From Streptomyces sp. NBC_01429 (GTDB taxonomy: Bacteria; Actinomycetota; Actinomycetes; Streptomycetales; Streptomycetaceae): a stretch of DNA of 64,000 nucleotides. Under the pieces are notes generated by a model. That model worked only from the letters and a program-made list of their open reading frames with translations, made no database searches and was not told the origin of the DNA. The position numbers were made by a program, and so were the translations under genes. Shown piece after piece: positions 58,740-64,000 of this stretch (position 1 is its first letter; every line of letters begins with the position of its first letter). Location: assembly GCF_036231945.1 (NCBI RefSeq), contig NZ_CP109599.1, positions 2,698,501-2,762,500 on the forward strand. Direction: 5' to 3'.

Positions 58740-61091
58740 TCATCCGACTTCTGGGCCGTTACCCTGCTGACTCGCCCGGGAATTACCATTCAGATAACCC
58801 ACCAACAGAGAATCATCCAAATCTTGCCCGAATTCACTCTCGCGCCCGATACCGTGATGGGCCAGGAATTTATCCACTGGCACTTCGATGTTCTCCCTGC
58901 CCGCAGAATAGATCCGCTTCTGCTGTTCCCCGGTCAGCTCCTCAATTTTATTGGTCTCTTCTTTGATGACACCGGCCGACCAGTCATCAATGGAATTCGA
59001 CGCTACCTGCTGGAGCAAGCTTGACGCCACGTCAGTAGCCAGCGGAACCAAGACCGCAGCCGCACCGGCGGCGACCGCCGCCGGTGGAATGAAAGCAGCG
59101 GCTGCCACCACTCCTCCCCCGATCGCCGTGCTCGTTCCGTAGGAGATCCACGACGCCTTTTCCTCCTGAGCAGAGACATAATCCTCGTGTCTCTTCAGCC
59201 CCTCGGCCTTCACCTGATCCGCACGCGACTGATCCAGGATTCCCTGGAACTCGGCACCGGTCTTCACCACAGCACGTGCGGGCCCCTCGTGAACAACACC
59301 GGTATCATCCACCTGAGCTTCCAACATGCTCGTGCTGTATATCTGCTGAGCCGTGCCGAGCGTGGCGTACGCATCCGGATGCTGTCCTAGCGCGGTAAGG
59401 AAATCAGTGACTTGGGAACGCTCCAGAGTCACATGCTTGTCGGGATTCACATTAGGAGCAAAGAGACTGTCGTTTCCAGCCTTCCCGAGCGCCCAATCCA
59501 AGTCATCAATATACCCTGCCCCCATGCGCCCCAAGCTGTCCGACAGGGATTCTTGACGCTTGAGCAACGACGCATCACCCCCATACCTTTCAACAACAGA
59601 CTTCATGATTGTCGAGCTTTCCGCGTCACGAGATGGCGTCGGATTCGGGTCATCCCACGCATATCCAAGTGTCGCGGACTCCAGCGCATGCCCCAATGCG
59701 TCGGGCAGGAAGTTGGAACTCTTCTCAACTTGCCCGGGATAAGTGGTCTCCGTGTCCGGGAAAAACTTGTAATCACTCTTCGTGAAGAAGTCGAGATAGT
59801 TCCCGACAGGGTAGCCGTCCCCGTCCTTACCAAGATCGGCAACCCCCTCCCCCAAGCTCCCGTCCTCGTTGTACCCCGTCGGCTCGGCCGAGAAGAACTT
59901 CTTCGAAGCCTCCGGGCTGTGCCCCAGAGCCTCCAGCATCGACACCATCGGGTCATACCCGGCGCCGTTGATCCCCGACGGGTTGAACCGGTTGGCGAAC
60001 GGGCCGTTCACCATCTTCGATTCGGCGAACCGGTACGGGTCCTTCTGATGCAGCTGGGCCACGTGCTCGGCGATCGGGTTGAGGAACCTCTCGTTGTAGT
60101 TCCCGTACCGCATGATGCCGCCCAACAGCTGGTAGCCGTACGGCACCCCGCTCGTCTCGTACGGCCCGAGCGGTATCCGCTGGGTGCCGAGCTTGCGCAG
60201 CTCGGGAGCCCATGTGCCGGTGAAGTTCGGATCCTGCGACGCTCCGGCGAGAGTGAGCCCGAGGTTCTGCTGGAGAGCCTGGACGTCCTTGAGGCGCTGC
60301 TTGTCGAGCTCTGTGCCCTCGTACACGTCGGTCGCGAGCAGGCCGAAGAATTCGAGTGACTTCTTGGGGCCGAGCCCCTCGTAGAAGGCGGTGGCGAACT
60401 CCCGTGAGTCGGCCTTGTAGCCCAGCAGCTCGTTCAGCTCCCGCAACTCGGCGTGCGTGAGGTCGCGGCCCTTTCGTGCCATCGTGACGGCGCGGTCCGC
60501 CGCCACCTGGTCCAGGCTCCGGAACTTCGGTGCCGTGAAGTTGTGGTCGTCGGAGACGTTGACGGTGAGAGCGCGCTCCAGCGAGTCGTCGGCGACGCCG
60601 CAGACCCCGACGATCCGGTCGATCCGCTGCTGCCAGCTCCTGACGGACGCCGCCTCCTGGCGCAGCAGATCGGGGTAGCTGGAATCGGTGCGCGCGCTGA
60701 CGTCCTGGGCGACCGGGTTCCGCGGTGTCGCCTTTCCCCTGGGGTCGACGTGGATTCCCGCCTTGGGGGCTTCCTCGTCCCTGATGGCCGTCAGTTCGTC
60801 CTGAGCGCTCTTGAACGCCTTGTAGGCGTCGTCGAGGAGCAGGCCGACGCCCTTCGCCTCCTGGGCCGCGTCGCCGAACTCCTTCGCGGTCTTCCCGATG
60901 AACGGCTTGGTGACCGCGGCGTTGACGCCCTCCCAGTCGGCTTTCGCCGTCCGCGCCTTCATGCCGTCGCGTGCCTCGTCGGTGAGCCTCTCCAGCTTGG
61001 TGGTCATCTCCGACCAGTCGTCGGCCGCCGACTTGAGCTTTCCCAGCGGTGTGTTGACGATGTCCTCGTACGTCAGCACGCGCTGCCCCAC
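58740..61091 (-). CDS. Large WXG-type (type VII-associated) protein with C-terminal membrane segment
   Basis: 783 residues from ATG 61091 with GGGAG upstream. An N-terminal helical hairpin carries KADWEGVNAAV (W-x-G) at about 50, as in WXG100-like substrates. The long middle region is helical and DUF6571-like (FLNPIAEHVAQLHQKDPYRF, ALGHSPEASKKFF). Near residue 650, a hydrophobic hairpin GGGVVAAAAFIPPAAVAAGAAAV (quoted in parts) precedes a C-terminal NSIDDWSAGVIKEE domain. GC drops in the last third, suggesting an exchanged tip. Role: secreted or surface effector, inferred. Confidence 0.75.
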   Translation of the reverse strand: MGQRVLTYEDIVNTPLGKLKSAADDWSEMTTKLERLTDEARDGMKARTAKADWEGVNAAVTKPFIGKTAKEFGDAAQEAKGVGLLLDDAYKAFKSAQDELTAIRDEEAPKAGIHVDPRGKATPRNPVAQDVSARTDSSYPDLLRQEAASVRSWQQRIDRIVGVCGVADDSLERALTVNVSDDHNFTAPKFRSLDQVAADRAVTMARKGRDLTHAELRELNELLGYKADSREFATAFYEGLGPKKSLEFFGLLATDVYEGTELDKQRLKDVQALQQNLGLTLAGASQDPNFTGTWAPELRKLGTQRIPLGPYETSGVPYGYQLLGGIMRYGNYNERFLNPIAEHVAQLHQKDPYRFAESKMVNGPFANRFNPSGINGAGYDPMVSMLEALGHSPEASKKFFSAEPTGYNEDGSLGEGVADLGKDGDGYPVGNYLDFFTKSDYKFFPDTETTYPGQVEKSSNFLPDALGHALESATLGYAWDDPNPTPSRDAESSTIMKSVVERYGGDASLLKRQESLSDSLGRMGAGYIDDLDWALGKAGNDSLFAPNVNPDKHVTLERSQVTDFLTALGQHPDAYATLGTAQQIYSTSMLEAQVDDTGVVHEGPARAVVKTGAEFQGILDQSRADQVKAEGLKRHEDYVSAQEEKASWISYGTSTAIGGGVVAAAAFIPPAAVAAGAAAVLVPLATDVASSLLQQVASNSIDDWSAGVIKEETNKIEELTGEQQKRIYSAGRENIEVPVDKFLAHHGIGRESEFGQDLDDSLLVGYLNGNSRASQQGNGPEVG

Positions 61092-61113
61092 ATTCTGTGC
61101 TCCCGGTCGTGCG

Positions 61114-61539
61114 TCACTTGATGTACTCGTTGAGTACGGAGACGCGCGTCAGATCTCCCGCGATCCGGTCGTCGTCCTTCTTGTGCGACGCCTTGCTGTA
61201 GTCGAGGTGGTTGGAGATCTGCGCGCAGGCGTCCAGCAGCGTGCGGTGCTGGGTGCTCCACCGGTCGTGGAGCTTGAGCAGGGCCGGCCCGCTCGTGAAA
61301 CCGTCGTTGGTGAGCGAGATCGCGACGTTGAAGGTGGACGGCCGGGCGTGGTCGCCGTCGCGCGACAGCTTGCTGTGCAGTACGTACGCGTCATGACCGA
61401 TCGCGCCCAAGTCGTCGCGGCTGACCACGAGATCGGCATCACCGCCCCGCGCGGGCGAGGGCCCCGCGCTGTTCAGCCGGGTACGGGACCGCTCGGCCGC
61501 TCCCGCGACCAGGGCCGACCATTCAGCTTCAAATGACAT
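61114..61539 (-). CDS. Small WXG100-like helical partner
   Basis: 141 residues, 22 nt upstream of the large WXG-type gene on the same strand. Two long helices are separated by a beta-containing segment with SKLSRDGDHARPSTFNVAISL, and the second helix has LHDRWSTQHRTLLDACAQI. Small helical proteins encoded before large WXG-type proteins usually act as secretion partners or chaperones. Family not fixed. Confidence 0.7.
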   Translation of the reverse strand: MSFEAEWSALVAGAAERSRTRLNSAGPSPARGGDADLVVSRDDLGAIGHDAYVLHSKLSRDGDHARPSTFNVAISLTNDGFTSGPALLKLHDRWSTQHRTLLDACAQISNHLDYSKASHKKDDDRIAGDLTRVSVLNEYIK

Positions 61540-61787
61540 GCGTCCCCCTCGTGTTCGCGCGCCGGCCGCCTCGGCGGCGGATGGTCACTCATGTGGTGAC
61601 GCGCGGCGGCACCGGCGACCCACCGTATGCGATCGCATCGCGTCCGTAGCCGACCGGGGGTTCGCTCCCGGGGCGCCCGGAGCGGAAACCCATGTCCGGG
61701 ACTGACTTGTCGTACCGGCCGCACTCGCGCTCTCGCGCCGGACACAGGACAATGTCCTCTCACTCATGCTCTCGGAGGGGGACGCAG

Positions 61788-64000
61788 ATGCGGGAAAGCC
61801 ACCGGGCCGAGGCCGAGAGGCTGTTGGTGCGCGCCGTGGAGGAAGAAGTCCGGCGCTCCGGCGGGCGGAGCGAGGGGAACGCGCTGCTGTCGCGTGGGCG
61901 CAGCGCGCTGGACGCGATGTCGGCGGGCGCCGACGAGGAGTACACCGCGTATGTGCGGGCGCTCGACGCGGACGCGGCCGAACGGCCGCCGTTGTCGCAG
62001 CGGTTCAGCAAACAGTCCATCGGAACGCCCGTGCTGGTCACCTCCGTTGCCGCCATCGCCGCCGTCGGCGCCGATGTCGCGCTCGGTACGGCCGCGGGCA
62101 TCGCGCTCAGCGCCGGGGCCGCCGTCGCCGTGGCCGGGGCGGCGACGACCGTCGCCAAGGTGACCGCCTCGCACTGGCCGGCCGCGCACCGCAGGGCCGG
62201 GGCCGCCGGGCAGCCGGGCGGGACGGAGCAGCTGCGGCTCCAGTGGCTGACGGCGCTGGAGGTACGGGGCATCCGCCCGTTCCTGGAGCAGCAGCGGGTG
62301 CTGGTCTCAGCGACGCAGCGCACCGCCAAGAAGTCCGTGGTCGTGCCGCAGTTGCGCGGCGGCGACCGCAGCGCGGCGGCCCGCCGTCGCACCGTACTGG
62401 AGCAGTCCTTCGGTCATCTCCCCGAGCCCGACGGGCCGTTCGCGGGGCGGCGCACGGAGATGGCGCAGATCGCGCAGTGGGTGCACGCGGCCCGCGCGTC
62501 GACGGAGACGAAGCCGACCGTGGTGGTGCTGTACGGCGCGCCGGGCTCGGGCCGCACCGAGCTGGCCGTCCGGGCGGCACACCAGCTGAGGGACCAGTTC
62601 CGCGGGGCGTGCGTGGTCGATCTGCGCGGCGGCGGCACCCTGGAGTCGCCGCTGTCGACCCGGGACGCGCTGCTGCATCTGCTGAACCGGCTGGGCGCGC
62701 CGCGCGAGCAGTTGCTGTTCCGCGAGGGGGCCTCGCCCGGACAGCAGGTACGGCGGCTGAGCGAGCTGTACCACAAGCATCTGACGGGCCTTCCGGTGAC
62801 GGTGGTGCTGGACGACGCCTCCGACCCCGAGCAGGTACGGACCCTGGTGCCGGAGCGTTCGGACAGCCTGGTGCTGGTGACGGCGCGCGCTCCGCTGGAG
62901 CTGGCGGCCGATGTGCCGGCCTGGGTGCACCAGCTGCCGGTGGAGGCGCTGGACGGCGCGGGCGCCGAGGAGCTGTTGCGGATCGCGGCGGGCGAGGCGG
63001 CCCGCGAGGCCGCCGGTCCCTACGACTTCCAGTCCGCCGACAGCGTGCGCGAACTGTGCGGCGGGCTGCCGCTCGCGCTGCGCATCGCGGGCTCCTCGCT
63101 CGGCGAGCGCACCGAACTCCAGCTGGCCGCCGATCTGTCCGCGTACGGTCCGGTCGAGCCGGTGGAGCGGGCCTTGTGGCTGCGCTACACCGACCAGAAC
63201 GACCAGGCCCGCAGGCTGCTGCGGCGGCTCGCGCTGGCCGGCCGCGCCTCGCTGGGCGCGGCGGCGGCGGCGGCGCTGCTGGCGACGGACGAGCAGGAGG
63301 CCGGGCAGTTGCTGACCGAGCTGTCGCGGGCCGGGCTGATCGACCATGTGCGCGGCAGCCGCTACCGGCTGCACGATGTCGTCCGTACCTTCGTGCACGC
63401 GCGGCTGCGCGAGGAGGAGCCGGCGGAGGAGCGTACGGCGGCGCAGGAGCGGCTGATCCGTAACTACGGCGAGCTGGCCGACTCGGTGATCCGGCTGGTC
63501 GACGGCAAGACCTCCACCCGCGCCGACCTCTTCAAGAGCGCGGCGGGCGGCCACGGCTTCTCCTCGCTGGACGCGGCGCTGCGCTGGCTGGACGACGAGT
63601 CGAGCTTCATCACGGCCACCCTGCGGCACGCGGAGGGCGTCGACCAGGAGGCCGTGCTCAATCTGCTGGGGGCGCTCTGCGACTACTGCCTGCTGCGCGG
63701 CGACCTCTACCGGCTCGGTGAGATCAGCGAGCTGACCCAGGCCGTGGACCAGGGGCTGCTGGTGCGCTCGGTCCAGTGGCGTACGGGCATCGCGGCCCGG
63801 CAGCTCGGCGAGCTGGACAAGGCGCGGACGACCCTGACCTCGGTCGTCGGCCTCTACCGGGAGGCGCAGCACGACGCGGGGGCGGCCCGCGCGCTGTGTT
63901 CGCTGGGGATCACCCTGCACCACCAGGGCAATCTGACCGAGGCGTCGGCGAAGCTGCGCGAGGCGCTGGCGCTCCAGGACGAGCCGTCACTGGCCGGGGA
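61788..64000 (+). CDS. STAND (NB-ARC-like) ATPase with TPR region, 3' end outside window
   Basis: 737 codons are inside the window, from ATG 61788 with GGAGGGGG upstream. An N-terminal helical domain with two hydrophobic helices (about 80-125) precedes an NB-ARC module. Walker A is GAPGSGRTEL (250-259), where Arg replaces the catalytic Lys. Walker B is VTVVLDDASD, sensor 1 LVLVTAR, and GGLPLAL marks the helical subdomain. A winged-helix region (YRLHDVVRTFVHARL) is followed by TPR-like repeats (SLGITLHHQGNLTEASAKL) at the edge. Such proteins act as signalling or defence switches. The Lys to Arg change may alter ATP hydrolysis. Confidence 0.88.
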   Translation, partial: MRESHRAEAERLLVRAVEEEVRRSGGRSEGNALLSRGRSALDAMSAGADEEYTAYVRALDADAAERPPLSQRFSKQSIGTPVLVTSVAAIAAVGADVALGTAAGIALSAGAAVAVAGAATTVAKVTASHWPAAHRRAGAAGQPGGTEQLRLQWLTALEVRGIRPFLEQQRVLVSATQRTAKKSVVVPQLRGGDRSAAARRRTVLEQSFGHLPEPDGPFAGRRTEMAQIAQWVHAARASTETKPTVVVLYGAPGSGRTELAVRAAHQLRDQFRGACVVDLRGGGTLESPLSTRDALLHLLNRLGAPREQLLFREGASPGQQVRRLSELYHKHLTGLPVTVVLDDASDPEQVRTLVPERSDSLVLVTARAPLELAADVPAWVHQLPVEALDGAGAEELLRIAAGEAAREAAGPYDFQSADSVRELCGGLPLALRIAGSSLGERTELQLAADLSAYGPVEPVERALWLRYTDQNDQARRLLRRLALAGRASLGAAAAAALLATDEQEAGQLLTELSRAGLIDHVRGSRYRLHDVVRTFVHARLREEEPAEERTAAQERLIRNYGELADSVIRLVDGKTSTRADLFKSAAGGHGFSSLDAALRWLDDESSFITATLRHAEGVDQEAVLNLLGALCDYCLLRGDLYRLGEISELTQAVDQGLLVRSVQWRTGIAARQLGELDKARTTLTSVVGLYREAQHDAGAARALCSLGITLHHQGNLTEASAKLREALALQDEPSLAG

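Overview
The window is chromosomal DNA from a Streptomyces or a very close actinomycete. It has very high GC, frequent GTG and TTG starts, many 4-nt ATGA/GTGA start-stop overlaps, and genus-typical content: a tad-like pilus locus, a GH18 chitinase with a DasR-type operator, GTP-dependent PEP carboxykinase, STAND/TPR regulators and a GlxA-like copper radical oxidase. No rRNA, tRNA or CRISPR array was seen.

Layout. 1-6.1 kb: the end of a tad/Flp-type locus (CpaE-like ATPase running off the edge, CpaB, a zinc-ribbon protein, a large protein with a class III prepilin leader, a lipoprotein and small membrane proteins). 6.2-8.0 kb: secreted chitinase behind a dre-like palindrome. 8.1-9.5 kb: an atypical NRAMP-type transporter lacking the DPGN signature. 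9.6-9.8 kb: a MITE-like element abutting the next gene. 9.8-16.9 kb: two divergent arms encoding a GntP permease, RidA, an IclR regulator and a 2-keto-3-deoxygluconate-type kinase, facing a PLP D-amino-acid ammonia-lyase and a D-aminoacylase. Together these could form a route from N-acetyl-D-glucosaminate (an oxidised chitin end product) to KDPG. 17-24.7 kb: housekeeping and secreted genes (DoxX, polysaccharide deacetylase, alanine aminotransferase, MTHFR-like, a protease homologue with a lost catalytic triad) and two decayed genes. 25.6-29.6 kb: a giant ALF-repeat polymorphic toxin translationally coupled to its probable immunity gene. 29.7-34 kb: PEP carboxykinase, hemolysin III and membrane proteins.

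34.1-39.9 kb holds the most system-like block: four overlapping genes ending in a TPR protein and a CHAT (caspase-like) protease with an intact His/Cys dyad, preceded by two unrecognised proteins. 39.9-48.5 kb is a scarred accessory island. It contains a frameshifted cupin gene, an orphan toxin tip plus immunity gene, a HigBA-like cassette with a second XRE gene, a tyrosine integrase, and a 5'-truncated RHS toxin (HINT plus deaminase tip) with an Imm10-like gene. The RHS reading frame meets a truncated TPR gene head-on, and an amber-interrupted gene follows. Lower-GC patches there coincide with the toxin and immunity tips.

48.5-55.7 kb is a four-gene, fully overlapping envelope-polysaccharide operon (processive GT2, GT39-like membrane enzyme, GT2-GtrA, GlxA-like oxidase). 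55.9-64 kb carries a YyaL/DUF255 protein, a probable type VII-associated module (WXG-like small protein, 783-residue WXG-type protein, lipoprotein) and the 5' part of a STAND ATPase with an Arg-substituted Walker A motif.
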